From Nitrospirota bacterium (GTDB lineage: Bacteria; Nitrospirota; Thermodesulfovibrionia; Thermodesulfovibrionales; SM23-35), in the NCBI GenBank assembly GCA_014859105.1, contig JACUUX010000014.1:1-55114 (forward strand): DNA of 55,114 bases, written 5' to 3'. Positions 42,459 through 50,556 of this stretch are shown one piece after another. The translations under genes and the position numbers were made by a program. The notes under the pieces are model-generated. The model did not search any database, was not told where the DNA came from, and saw nothing but the letters and a program-made list of their open reading frames with translations. Each line of letters starts with the position of its first letter. Within the stretch, counting starts at the first letter, position 1.

Positions 42459-42647
42459 ATGTGTGAAGCAAATGCCTATTTATATGAAAATGGAAAAGAA
42501 GAGCTTTATCTTGAGAATGTCGATATCATGAGACCCGAAGAAGGAAAGATTTATTTAAGAAACTTTTTCGGGGAACAGAAGGTCTTCGAAGGAGAGATAA
42601 AGGAAATTTCATTACTCAAGCACAAGATAGTCCTTGAAAAAAAATAA
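42459..42647 (+). CDS. CooT-like nickel-binding protein
   Basis: 62 residues, starting MCEANAYLYENG. CooT family members are small dimers that bind Ni(II) through the conserved Cys2 at the dimer interface. In Rhodospirillum, CooT helps mature carbon monoxide dehydrogenase. The residues after Cys2 (VDIMRPEEGKIYLRNFFGE) fit the family's beta-rich fold. AGGAAAGGAGAAG precedes the start. The coupling to DUF3842 is conserved in anaerobes, as I recall, and suggests a common metal-related task (inference). Confidence 0.85.
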   Translation: MCEANAYLYENGKEELYLENVDIMRPEEGKIYLRNFFGEQKVFEGEIKEISLLKHKIVLEKK

Positions 42648-42657
42648 AGGCTCGCTC

Positions 42658-42866
42658 TTCAACCCGAAAAATCCATTTATATAAAAAGGATAGCAGGAAC
42701 ATGTACATTAAAACCTCTCGAACGCAGGATTTGCGTCTGTGTGGCTATTTGAACGATAAAAATGAAAACATACATCTTAGCCGGGACATTAAACCTCTCA
42801 CAAAGGTGCTGCACAAGAGCTTTTTCTGCACATATGCCTGCCATTAATCGCATTTTTCGGGTTAAG
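42658..42866. repeat. MITE-like element with inverted termini
   Basis: TTCAACCCGAAAAAT (42658-42672) and ATTTTTCGGGTTAAG (42852-42866) are inverted copies with two mismatches. A second pair of related boxes (GCAGG...CAT and ATG.CCTGC) lies inside. The ~180-bp centre has no open frame but contains two similar words (ACATTAAAACCTCTC and ACATTAAACCTCTC). One isolated arm-like sequence (CCCGAAAAATGC) recurs at about 50720. It may be a small mobile element or a structured RNA. Confidence 0.5.
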
Positions 42867-42920
42867 AAATAGTCAATAGTATATTATTTTATTATTTTAT
42901 CCTGTTTAATTCTTCTTAGA

Positions 42921-43163
42921 CTATTTCTTGGATGCTTTTTTCTTTGATTCAGATTTTTTCTTTGTAGCTGTTTTCTTTTTTGCGACCTTCTTTTTTGATG
43001 CCTTCTTTTTAGGTTTTGCCGGTTTTTTCCCCATTGACACTATCTCTGTAACTTCGACACCGCAACAGTAAATGGGACTTAGCTTTGTCTCCATTGTTTC
43101 TGTTACAACAATTTCAGAACCGCAAAGTTCACACTCATAGGTTACTACTCTTGCATTCGCCAT
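42921..43163 (-). CDS. Desulforedoxin-like metal site fused to a lysine-rich tail
   Basis: 80 residues. The N-terminal 45 carry CELCG and YCCG, i.e. C-x2-C plus adjacent CC, the spacing seen in desulforedoxin-type Fe(Cys)4 sites. Residues ~46-80 are almost only Lys, Ala, Ser and Thr (KKPAKPKKKASKKKVAKKK), like the tail of histone H1 or bacterial HU-like extensions. The tail should bind nucleic acid or polyanions. The combined role is unknown. A GGAGGTCA Shine-Dalgarno precedes the ATG. Confidence 0.8.
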   Translation of the reverse strand: MANARVVTYECELCGSEIVVTETMETKLSPIYCCGVEVTEIVSMGKKPAKPKKKASKKKVAKKKTATKKKSESKKKASKK

Positions 43164-43322
43164 TTATTGACCTCCTTTTTTAATTAAAAAATATAATTAT
43201 TGTAATTATCCCATATTTACTCCTGAAATAGAAGATAATATTTTTTAACAATCAAAATCGGCTCTATTTAACCTGAATTTTTCAGTTGACAATTCATAGA
43301 CAAAAAAAGCAAAGTTTACAAA

Positions 43323-43781
43323 ATGGAAGAAAAAACATTAATGCTCTTTCTAAAGATCAGAGAGAGTTTCGATGAGGTTAAAGAGAAGGTCTCTCTGATT
43401 AAACCCTATTTTGAGCTCCTTTTTTTTTCTACAGGCTGGGCACTTAAACTGGAAGAATTTGAAAAAATATTAGGTTTTAAGCCAGAGTTTGTTTACAAGG
43501 GTGACCAACTCGTATATGCAATGTCGGTACTTTACAGGATAGACGATGATGTGACAACCGGGATTATTGCACATGAATTTGCCGAAATAGTTGCAAGAGA
43601 AAAGGGAATTACAGACCATGAATTGATTGACAGGATATGCGTGGAAAAGGGGTTCGGGGAGCAGCTTCTTTATGCGCTTCAGAATGATATACTGCCTGGC
43701 ATGGTAGAAAGAGATTTTATAGTTAGAGAAGATCTTGATGATAGAATAGAGAATTTGAAAAATTTACTAAAAAATAAATGA
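43323..43781 (+). CDS. Hypothetical protein with an HEFAE motif
   Basis: 152 residues, soluble. Central part TTGIIAHEFAEIVAREKG resembles the start of a metallopeptidase helix (HE..), but the third ligand of HExxH is missing, so zinc-protease activity is not supported. It has a helical C-terminus (LDDRIENLKNLLKNK). It overlaps the next gene by 4 bp (ATGA). I do not recognise the family. Confidence 0.65.
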   Translation: MEEKTLMLFLKIRESFDEVKEKVSLIKPYFELLFFSTGWALKLEEFEKILGFKPEFVYKGDQLVYAMSVLYRIDDDVTTGIIAHEFAEIVAREKGITDHELIDRICVEKGFGEQLLYALQNDILPGMVERDFIVREDLDDRIENLKNLLKNK

Positions 43782-44461
43782 AAAATCAGTACAAGAACCA
43801 CAGAACTTTCTGCATTCGCTGCGGCACCTGTTGTATAAAGGGTGGCCCCGTTCTGCATCATGAAGACAAGAAAATACTTCTCGAAGGCCATGCCGGTCAT
43901 CAGCACCTTGTTACTATCAGAAAAGGTGAAATGGCATTAAATCCTGCCAGTAATAAATTAGAGCTGATTAAGCGTGAACTTGTTAAAGTTATCGGGAAGG
44001 GAAAAGAGTGGTCCTGTTATTTTTATAATGAGAAAAAAGCCTCATGCGAGATTTACGACCACCGGTTTATAGAATGCCGCCTCTTAAAATGCTGGGATAC
44101 TTCTGAACTAAAAGCTGTCGTCGGGAAAAATACTATTATTCGTGCAGACATTATAAACTCCTCCGACCCCATAATGACGGTTATCGAGACCCATGAGAAA
44201 GAATGTCCCTGCTATGAATTAGAAAGATTGATATCAGAAATATCACGCGGAAAATACAAATCAAGGAACCTTGAAAGACTGACTGAAATGGTTAGAAAAG
44301 ACATATCCATACGCTCCTACGCAAGATCTGAATTAGGACTCAAGGAAGAATTTGAGCCATTCATTTTCGGCCGTCCTTTTTTTGAAATAATTACTACACG
44401 CGGCCTGACTTCACGAATATCTGATGATTCGCCGGGGAAAAGAGTCCCGGAAAAAAGATGA
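43778..44461 (+). CDS. YkgJ-family cysteine cluster protein
   Basis: 227 residues. The N-terminal FCIRCGTCCIKGGP (C-x2-C-x2-CC) and the later CEIYDHRFIECRLLKC fit the YkgJ (UPF0153) family, thought to bind zinc or an iron-sulfur cluster. The function is unknown. The C-terminal third is basic and variable. Its end adjoins a copy of the TTGGCAGATACAG repeat. It is translationally coupled to the upstream 152-residue protein. Confidence 0.8.
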   Translation: MKNQYKNHRTFCIRCGTCCIKGGPVLHHEDKKILLEGHAGHQHLVTIRKGEMALNPASNKLELIKRELVKVIGKGKEWSCYFYNEKKASCEIYDHRFIECRLLKCWDTSELKAVVGKNTIIRADIINSSDPIMTVIETHEKECPCYELERLISEISRGKYKSRNLERLTEMVRKDISIRSYARSELGLKEEFEPFIFGRPFFEIITTRGLTSRISDDSPGKRVPEKR

Positions 44462-44469
44462 TCTATCAA

Positions 44470-44530
44470 GGCTGAGAATGAGCAAAAATGCTGTATCTGC
44501 CAATATATATACAAAATTTATGATTTAAAA
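44470..44530. repeat. Copy of the TTGGCAGATACAG repeat
   Basis: On the minus strand, it reads ATAAATTTTG, TTGGCAGATACAGCATTTTT, then GCTCATTCTCAGCC. It matches the copies at 10817-10960 (an inverted pair) and 47570-47640 over about 60 bp. It lies between convergent genes (ykgJ-like and the membrane protein). Confidence 0.75.
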
Positions 44531-44533
44531 GGG

Positions 44534-44866
44534 TTAGATTCTTCTCGTTATGATGATTATAAGATAGGCGATGAGAAAATAGAGAGACACTCCTATCGAG
44601 AGCGAGGCGAAAAATCCTAATCTGTTCGTCAAGAATATGACGGCAAATATATAAGCCAGCCATGGGAAAAGCATGATTATAAGCCCTTTGGCATAGGAAA
44701 TAACTGCATTGTGACCTGATTCTAAATAGATTGTCAAAAAGGTTATAAGTGTTATAATCGGCAAGTTTGCAAAGAAGGCTGCAAGTAAACCTTTTGCGTG
44801 ACTGGCAAGGTATGTGACAAGACTTACAATAGTCCCACCGATTAAGAAATAAAGCAGATACTTCAT
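44534..44866 (-). CDS. Small integral membrane protein (DUF3147-like)
   Basis: 110 residues with four predicted hydrophobic segments: YLLYFLIGGTIVSLVTYLA, LPIITLITFLTIYL, GLIIMLFPWLAYIFAVIFL and SIGVSLYFLIAYLIIII. This is the pattern of DUF3147 inner-membrane proteins of unknown function. It overlaps the stop of the TPR gene by 4 bp and is probably its operon partner. Confidence 0.65.
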   Translation of the reverse strand: MKYLLYFLIGGTIVSLVTYLASHAKGLLAAFFANLPIITLITFLTIYLESGHNAVISYAKGLIIMLFPWLAYIFAVIFLTNRLGFFASLSIGVSLYFLIAYLIIIITRRI

Positions 44867-45642
44867 TTCGATGTTGATTTTAAAGAGGAACCGCTTTTTA
44901 ATTTATGAAGTATCATGCCAATATATTTATTTATGGGATTTGTCCGGGGTAAAGCTGACACAACTGGTTTCCTTCTTATGCCTATTTTTTTCATCTCCTG
45001 TATCAAATCTTTATTATCTTTATCGTAGGTTAGGCCCTTCCGGAATGCATTAACAGCGGTTTTTTTATTTCCGGATACAAGACATGCCCTTCCCAGATTA
45101 AGGTACAGGACAGGATAAAAGAACTCCCGGCCAAAAGGTATTTTCTTATCAAGCATTTCAAAAGCCCTCAAACAGATTTCTTTGCCATAGGAATAATTTC
45201 TATTAATAATGGCCTCGAGACAACCGTAATAAGAAAGCAGGAAAGGTTCATCAGGATATCTCTTGAGAGCAAATGAAAGGAGATCGATTGCATTTTTAAA
45301 ATCTTTTTTCATCAGATAGGTTTTTACTTCGTCTAAATAATCTGAAGGTGTTTTCTCTTTTTTTATATTTTTTACTTTAAGCGAGGTAAGTACTTCCTCA
45401 TGCTGGTTCTGCATGAATTCCGTCAATTTTTTCTCACTATCAGATGTGTTCGGGATATTCTGGTATTCGACCTCCTTTTTTGAAATTATCTTGCCGCCGA
45501 GATAAATTTTTGTTGTTATCATATTGCTTTTCTGTCCGAGATATTCTGTCATAACGAGATGTTTTTCCCCTTTGATAATAATGTGAGAACATAATTCTTT
45601 ATGGAGATTTAAAGTGATTTTTATGGCATTTTCCTTTTTCAT
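44863..45642 (-). CDS. TPR-like protein with a domain shared by the 34694 gene product
   Basis: 259 residues. The N-terminal ~80 (LHKELCSHIII, TTKIYLGGKIISKKEVEY, MQNQHEEVLTSLKV) resemble the module in the 127-residue protein at 34694-35077. The rest holds TPR-like helical pairs: DFKNAIDLLSFALKRYPDEP, YLNLGRACLVSGNKKTAVNAF and LTYDKDNKDLIQEM. The C-terminal basic stretch (RRKPVVSALPRTNPINKYIG) is typical of such proteins. It is likely cytoplasmic and probably a protein-interaction scaffold; its exact role is unknown. Confidence 0.7.
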   Translation of the reverse strand: MKKENAIKITLNLHKELCSHIIIKGEKHLVMTEYLGQKSNMITTKIYLGGKIISKKEVEYQNIPNTSDSEKKLTEFMQNQHEEVLTSLKVKNIKKEKTPSDYLDEVKTYLMKKDFKNAIDLLSFALKRYPDEPFLLSYYGCLEAIINRNYSYGKEICLRAFEMLDKKIPFGREFFYPVLYLNLGRACLVSGNKKTAVNAFRKGLTYDKDNKDLIQEMKKIGIRRKPVVSALPRTNPINKYIGMILHKLKSGSSLKSTSK

Positions 45643-45795
45643 TAAATATATTTCAGAATTAAATTAAATAAATACATTTTCTTAAAATACTTTCCTTGTA
45701 ACATATCCTTCAGGTTCTGCGTTTATCTGTGCTCAACATTCTTTTTATAATCTTACATTTTTATCATATTTTCAATAAAATATGTAGAGAATAAC

Positions 45796-46206
45796 ATGTT
45801 TAAAAGAAAAAAGCAGAAACTGAAAAGAGTTGTGTGTGCCGGGACGTTTGACCACCTGCATCCAGGACATATCGATTTTCTGAAACAGGCAAAAGCACTG
45901 GGAGATGAACTTTTAGTGATAGTTGCAAGAGATGAAAATGTCGAGCGGCTTAAGGGCTTAAAACCTGAGCATGAGGATTACAGAAAAGTGAACATGGAAG
46001 AGACAGGCATCCCCGATTTAGTAATACTTGGATATCTCGATAAAGACCCTATTTCCATCCTCAAAGAACTATCACCTGATGTTGTTGCACTTGGATATGA
46101 CCAGCGCGTAACTGAAGACGACATTAAGGCTGTCCTGCCTGATTGTAAAGTGGTAAGGCTGAACCCTTTTTATCCAGAAAAATTTAAATCTTCCTTTTAC
46201 AGATAG
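45796..46206 (+). CDS. Cytidylyltransferase-like nucleotidyltransferase (RibL/TagD type)
   Basis: 136 residues. The nucleotidyltransferase core begins VVCAGTFDHLHPGHIDFL, with the H-x-G-H motif (HPGH) that binds the nucleotide. It continues with LLVIVARDENVERLKG and ends with DVVALGYDQRV. The family includes glycerol-3-phosphate cytidylyltransferase (TagD) and archaeal FAD synthase (RibL). The GYDQRV end is typical of the RibL-like branch. The substrate cannot be decided. GTAGAGAATAAC precedes the ATG. Confidence 0.85.
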   Translation: MFKRKKQKLKRVVCAGTFDHLHPGHIDFLKQAKALGDELLVIVARDENVERLKGLKPEHEDYRKVNMEETGIPDLVILGYLDKDPISILKELSPDVVALGYDQRVTEDDIKAVLPDCKVVRLNPFYPEKFKSSFYR

Positions 46207-46303
46207 AGGACGGCTATTTTTAGAGACAGATTTTGCCTCACATCTGTATTTGACAATGAATCAGAATTTATGAAATAAACCGGGTAGCAAGATAAAAAAA
46301 TGT

Positions 46304-46639
46304 TTAATGATGGCTGGCTTCTGTATGACCTCCGGCGATGATGTAGATAGCATCAGCATTGCCAATATTTTCAAGAAAACATTCATTTTCGCCTTCAATG
46401 TAGAAAGCCGAACCTTCCTTAAGGGTGACTGAATAATATCCTGTCACTTCCAGATCTCCCTTTACAGCAAGCACAATTTCGGCGTGACCTTTTCCGGGTT
46501 TCACCAACCTTCTTTTTTCATTTAACTTGAGGATACCATAAATCATATAACATGCATGGTTGCCTGTTTCCTGATAGCCGAGGACATACTCACCGTTTTC
46601 AGAATTAAGAGCCTTGTTTTTAATTTCAAAGGTTTTCAC
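46304..46639 (-). CDS. Cupin-domain protein
   Basis: 111 residues with a single cupin barrel: GKGHAEIVLAVKGDLEVTG (first motif, G..H.E....G) and a second part GSAFYIEGENECFLENIG. Only part of the metal-binding His set is obvious, so catalytic activity is uncertain. It starts at a GTG (46639). It is encoded between the cytidylyltransferase and the kinase-like gene. Function unknown. Confidence 0.7.
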   Translation of the reverse strand: MKTFEIKNKALNSENGEYVLGYQETGNHACYMIYGILKLNEKRRLVKPGKGHAEIVLAVKGDLEVTGYYSVTLKEGSAFYIEGENECFLENIGNADAIYIIAGGHTEASHH

Positions 46640-46685
46640 TTTTTATATTCCCTGATTTTGTTCTTCTGTTTTCTCTATTGCAAAT

Positions 46686-47375
46686 CTAACTTTTGAGAAT
46701 TATGATGAATTCATCGAGAACCCTTTGCGCTTCCTTGCCGAGAGGGTCGCTCCATTCTTTCCTGTCGTCCTCACCTGCATGATTTACGATGGCATCAGTA
46801 TAGTAAGATGCAGCCTGCATTTCGTGGAATGCAGAACGTGCGCGTTCTTCTATTCTATGAGCAGGGTCTTCGCCACGCCTTTCAAGTTTTGCCTTCATAA
46901 CCTCATAGACAATCTGTTCAGAAGTTTTGTTCCCTGCTTCTGTCATATTCTGTATCTCGAATTCAGACAGCGGGGTTAAAAATACACTTCTGATATCGAA
47001 ATCCAGATCAGGCTGGCTTTTTACCCGGTCCGTCAATGCCCTGCCGAGTGCATGAAAAACTTCAATAAGGACAATGTCGTATGCCTGAAGAAGCTCACGC
47101 ACCTGCATGATATCAATAGCCTGAGCATCAGAGCGGACATCAGCAACGATGAATCTGCTGAGGTCGAGTTGACCGAACATACTGCGGGGGAAGAAATAGA
47201 AATCTATGCCATGCACCTCGTAGGTCTTTGTATCAGATTTTAACCTCGGCCTGCGGCTTGTGCAAAGGACCAGCTCAGCCAGCGTGATCTCCGGATGATA
47301 TCTTTTTACAGCATGTCTTAACGGCCCTTTGCCAACACACGATGGACCTGACAAAACAACGAGCTTTTTCTTCAA
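46686..47375 (-). CDS. Guanylate-kinase-like P-loop protein
   Basis: 229 residues starting at TTG (47375) behind GAAAGG. The P-loop is GPSCVGKGPL, in which the usual Ser/Thr after GK is Gly, as in adenylate kinases. A CTSRRPR segment resembles the GMP-binding TTR.PR of guanylate kinase. Later FIVADVRSDAQAIDIMQV and VLIEVFHALGRAL follow the Walker B region. It is probably a nucleotide or small-molecule kinase rather than the housekeeping Gmk. The substrate is unknown. Confidence 0.65.
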   Translation of the reverse strand: MKKKLVVLSGPSCVGKGPLRHAVKRYHPEITLAELVLCTSRRPRLKSDTKTYEVHGIDFYFFPRSMFGQLDLSRFIVADVRSDAQAIDIMQVRELLQAYDIVLIEVFHALGRALTDRVKSQPDLDFDIRSVFLTPLSEFEIQNMTEAGNKTSEQIVYEVMKAKLERRGEDPAHRIEERARSAFHEMQAASYYTDAIVNHAGEDDRKEWSDPLGKEAQRVLDEFIIILKS

Positions 47376-47569
47376 TCTTTGAACCTTTCGTCATTAATAA
47401 AGCATGTTCAAGTCTGAAACTTGAATCCGCTGAGGTTGATTATAACGGATTATATGCCAATATTAATAAACAATTTCGTTAATTTCCACTATTCTTTTTT
47501 TGCTAATAATTATGAGCCAGTAAATTAAGGCTCATTTTAAGTAAGTAATATTGGGCTCAATCTTTAGCC
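47376..47569. other. Intergenic stretch, no gene seen
   Basis: AT-rich DNA with a probable hairpin of TAAGGCTCATTTTAAG / GGGCTCAATCTTTAGCCC type near 47525-47570. It may serve as terminator for leftward or rightward transcripts. Nothing else is recognised. Confidence 0.3.
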
Positions 47570-47690
47570 CTTTTAATTCATAAATTTTGCATATATTGGC
47601 AGATACAGCATTTTCGCTGATTCTCAGCCCCGTTAGAAATGAACTTTCTAACAGGGCAAGCGGGAATGACAACCATTGGAACAGAGTTCG
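47570..47690. repeat. Copy of the TTGGCAGATACAG repeat with a hairpin
   Basis: Plus-strand copy: TTCATAAATTTTG, then TTGGCAGATACAGCATTTTC and GCTGATTCTCAGCC. It is followed by a hairpin with arms CCCGTTAGAAA and TTTCTAACAGGG (47629-47656) and by AGCGGGAATGAC, which matches the end of the REP-like repeats. So two repeat families are joined here. Downstream to 47808 the sequence is AT-rich without a gene. Confidence 0.7.
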
Positions 47691-47808
47691 CTATGAATAA
47701 TCCGGGTTAGGTCGAAATGTTTCGCGATAGTATCAAATGAATAAGATTTTTTTATTTATTTTTACCGGGGATATATAATCAGACAGGTAAAATGGATTTG
47801 ATTTTTTA

Positions 47809-48402
47809 TTATCCAATCCAGACAGTTTTCTTGAAATCCTTAACTCCCTCTAAAAGATGGTTAGTAGTGCCCCTGTACCCGACTTTTAATTCTGATTCAA
47901 GATTGAAATATTTGAGGCATGTTCCACAAGAGAATATTTCGACACCTTTTTTTTCAAGATCCTTTAAGATAGGAAGTATCTCTTCATTTAGAGTAGTGAG
48001 TTTTACTCCTGTATTCAGGAAGAAAATAGTAGTCGGGAACTCTTTATATGCTATAATCGTTTCAAAAAATGCCTTCATTAGTATTTTCCCTAATTCTTTT
48101 TCTTTGCCCATTGTATCCGAGGCTATTATAAGACAGAGTTCTTTTTCGGTACCTTTAACAGGCTTTTTTTCCTCCGGGGGTAGTTCGCAAGGATAGCCCT
48201 TTACAATCTTGACATTCCAGTAATTATTCTCTTTAAAAGTCTCTGAATAAAAACCATTTTTTGTGGCAAATCGTGCAACATTCTTCACCGATGCTTCATT
48301 GTCCAGGAGAATCTCAACTAATCCTTCATTTATTTTTGAGAGGGCTTCTTCTGCCATCATAACCGGCTTTGGACAACCAAAACCACGTGCATCAACAAGC
48401 AT
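47809..48402 (-). CDS. yedF: Selenium metabolism protein YedF (TusA + DsrE-like)
   Basis: 197 residues from the ATG at 48402, which is preceded by AAGGAG. The N-terminal ~75 residues are a TusA/SirA domain with DARGFGCPKPVM (Cys of the CPKP motif). The C-terminal part is DsrE-like (LCLIIASDTMG, FFLNTGVKL, FSCGTCLKYFNL). The two-domain layout is that of YedF, often near selenium genes. It may deliver sulfur or selenium as persulfide/perselenide. The Cys in CGTC is conserved. No selenium genes are next to it here. Confidence 0.9.
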   Translation of the reverse strand: MLVDARGFGCPKPVMMAEEALSKINEGLVEILLDNEASVKNVARFATKNGFYSETFKENNYWNVKIVKGYPCELPPEEKKPVKGTEKELCLIIASDTMGKEKELGKILMKAFFETIIAYKEFPTTIFFLNTGVKLTTLNEEILPILKDLEKKGVEIFSCGTCLKYFNLESELKVGYRGTTNHLLEGVKDFKKTVWIG

Positions 48403-48572
48403 ATCAATCTCCTTCAATAGACTTATATAATATTATTTATATTTAAGAAAATTAAAATCTAATAGATATTTTAAATGGTTTATCATTTATTGATAGATTT
48501 TTCTTTTATTAATTAAAATAATGATCACAAGTGATATATAAATTCTTTCAGGATTGTTCAAGATAAAACATT

Positions 48573-49337
48573 ATGGAAGTTGATAAAGTCATACATTCGG
48601 CTTGTACTGCAAGTGAAGAAGATCTGAAGTCCCTTGTGCACCATCCGTCTTCTAAGGTTATCTCGAAAATTCTATTGAATCTCAAGCTCACAGAAGAACT
48701 CGTAATAATTATAGCGAACAGAAAGAATGTTAACCCTGAAGTACTCGAATCTATCTCCGCTGACATAAGATGGAAAGATAGTTATCGGATAAAGTTAGCA
48801 CTCTGTAAGAACCCTAAAACTCCACAAAGAATTTCTCTTTCACTTGTAAAATCATTGAAAATATTTGATGTAGCAGATTTAACAAGGAATCAGAATGTAC
48901 CCATCAACCTGAGAATAAAAGCAGAGGCCGGTATCATTGAAAAAATATTATCGTTGCCATTGGGCATAAAAATGACACTTGCGAGAAGGTCAAGCAGTAA
49001 CATACTTGTTCGCCTTATAAAAGATGGTATGAAAGAGGTTGTTGCAATATGTCTTGACAGCCCTTATATAACAGAAGGTGATATATGTAAGATTATCAGT
49101 ATGAAAAAAATAACCACACAGGTTATCCGTCAGATAGCAAATCATCCAAAATGGTCATGCAGGTACAACGTTCAATGGGCGCTTGTATTGAACAATTATA
49201 CGCCGCTTTCCTGCGTAGTAAATTTTCTTAAAAATATAAAAACAACCGATCTCAAAGAACTTTACAATATTCCTGCATTACCTCCGAGTACAAAGCCGTT
49301 TATATATAGGGAACTTTTAGAGAGAGAAGAAGTATAA
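48573..49337 (+). CDS. HEAT-repeat-like helical protein
   Basis: 254 residues, all helical, built from repeats of about 25-30 residues of the pattern LxxLVxHPSSKVxxxIL... (for example LKSLVHHPSSKVISKILLN; IIANRKNVNPEVLESI; LALCKNPKTPQRISLSLVK; IRQIANHPKWSCRYNVQWA). The NPxxP and HP turns resemble DUF2336/leucine-rich variant repeats. It is probably a scaffold protein. It stands alone and ends 3 bp before the ychF stop, convergent. Confidence 0.7.
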   Translation: MEVDKVIHSACTASEEDLKSLVHHPSSKVISKILLNLKLTEELVIIIANRKNVNPEVLESISADIRWKDSYRIKLALCKNPKTPQRISLSLVKSLKIFDVADLTRNQNVPINLRIKAEAGIIEKILSLPLGIKMTLARRSSSNILVRLIKDGMKEVVAICLDSPYITEGDICKIISMKKITTQVIRQIANHPKWSCRYNVQWALVLNNYTPLSCVVNFLKNIKTTDLKELYNIPALPPSTKPFIYRELLEREEV

Positions 49338-49340
49338 CTT

Positions 49341-50420
49341 TTAAACATTAAACCTGAAATTAATAATATCACCGTCTTTGACTTCGTAAGACTTCCCCTC
49401 GAGCCTTAGTATTCCTTTTTCTCTTGCAGAATGCATATTGCCGGCAGAAATGAAATCATCGAATGATATAACCTCTGCCTTTATAAATCCTTTCTCTATA
49501 TCAGTGTGCACCTTGCCGGCTGCCCTGTGGGCAGTAATACCTTTTTGTATACTCCATGCTTTTACCTCATCCCCGGCAGTCGTAAAAAAGGTAATAAGAC
49601 CTAATAAACTAAAACACAAATGGATCAATCTGCCGGAGGCTGGTTCGGAAATATTAAAGTCATCAAGAAATAATCGAGCATCGTCAGGAGAAAGCTGTGA
49701 AATTTCCATCTCTATTTTACCGCACATGGTGAGAATGGGAAGTAACGGATAGCGTTTATGAATTGTATTTTTAAGTTCATTTATATAATCTGTATTTAAT
49801 TCATTTTCTCCAATATTTAAAACAATAATCTCGGGCTTGGTTGATAAAAACTGGAGCGGCTTCATTGCCCTGTGATCTTCTTCGTTGAATTCTACATCCC
49901 TGAGTGCTATGCCTTTATCAAGTAAATCCTTACATTTAAGAAGCAACTTTTTTTCTGATTCATCAGGTTTCTTGCCACGTTTTAAAGCCTGCTCCATTCT
50001 ATCAAGGCGTTTTTCTATGAATTCAAGGTCTCCAAAAATCAATTCAAGCTCGACTGTCTCTATATCACGTAACGGGTCAATTGTTCCTACTGGATGTATG
50101 ACCGAATTATCTTCGAATACCCTGACAACATGTACTATTGCATCAACGTCTTTTATCAAATCAAAAACTTTCCTGTTCTGCTCCGGTTCACCTTTTGTCA
50201 GACCTATGTAATCTATATATTCGATTGTTGCATGGGTTGTTTTTTTAGGTTTGAATATTTCCGAAAGTTTATCGAGCCTTGAATCAGGAACTTTTACAAC
50301 AGCCATGTTATGTATGCCTGAGGTGGTAGGATAAACGGTGGTATCAAGATTCTGACCCGTGATCGCATTAAAGACTGTTGTCTTTCCGGAGTTTGAAAGT
50401 CCTGCAAGTGCTACTTTCAA
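49341..50420 (-). CDS. ychF: YchF/Obg-like GTPase (redox-regulated ATPase family)
   Basis: 359 residues. The P-loop is GLSNSGKTTVFNAITG, followed by IEYIDYIGLTKGEPEQNRK (switch II) and IIVLNIGENELN at the G4 position. A coiled-coil insert (KRLDRMEQALKRG) and the TGS-like C-terminal domain (FFTTAGDEVKAWSIQKG, GFIKAEVISFDDF, YEVKDGDIINFRFNV) complete the YchF architecture. YchF proteins bind ribosomes and often prefer ATP. Sequence is rather divergent. The start is TTG (50420) with GGAGGAA upstream. Confidence 0.88.
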   Translation of the reverse strand: MKVALAGLSNSGKTTVFNAITGQNLDTTVYPTTSGIHNMAVVKVPDSRLDKLSEIFKPKKTTHATIEYIDYIGLTKGEPEQNRKVFDLIKDVDAIVHVVRVFEDNSVIHPVGTIDPLRDIETVELELIFGDLEFIEKRLDRMEQALKRGKKPDESEKKLLLKCKDLLDKGIALRDVEFNEEDHRAMKPLQFLSTKPEIIVLNIGENELNTDYINELKNTIHKRYPLLPILTMCGKIEMEISQLSPDDARLFLDDFNISEPASGRLIHLCFSLLGLITFFTTAGDEVKAWSIQKGITAHRAAGKVHTDIEKGFIKAEVISFDDFISAGNMHSAREKGILRLEGKSYEVKDGDIINFRFNV

Positions 50421-50556
50421 TGTATCTTCCTCCCCTCTATTATAGCGAATTCATCTTTTTAAAAATCTCTTAACCTGAAAAAGTAAGCATCATTTTTCCG
50501 TGGCGAAATATAAAAGAAGTCTCATTTTCCCATAATTTTCCGACTTATCACCAAAT

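Noticed and set aside
42028-42471. 147-codon minus-strand frame opposite the DUF3842 gene
   Set aside because: It is the antisense shadow of a gene with a clear family match and promoter.
43560-43620. HEFAE motif read as a zinc metallopeptidase site
   Set aside because: The second His of HExxH is missing, and no other peptidase motif is visible.
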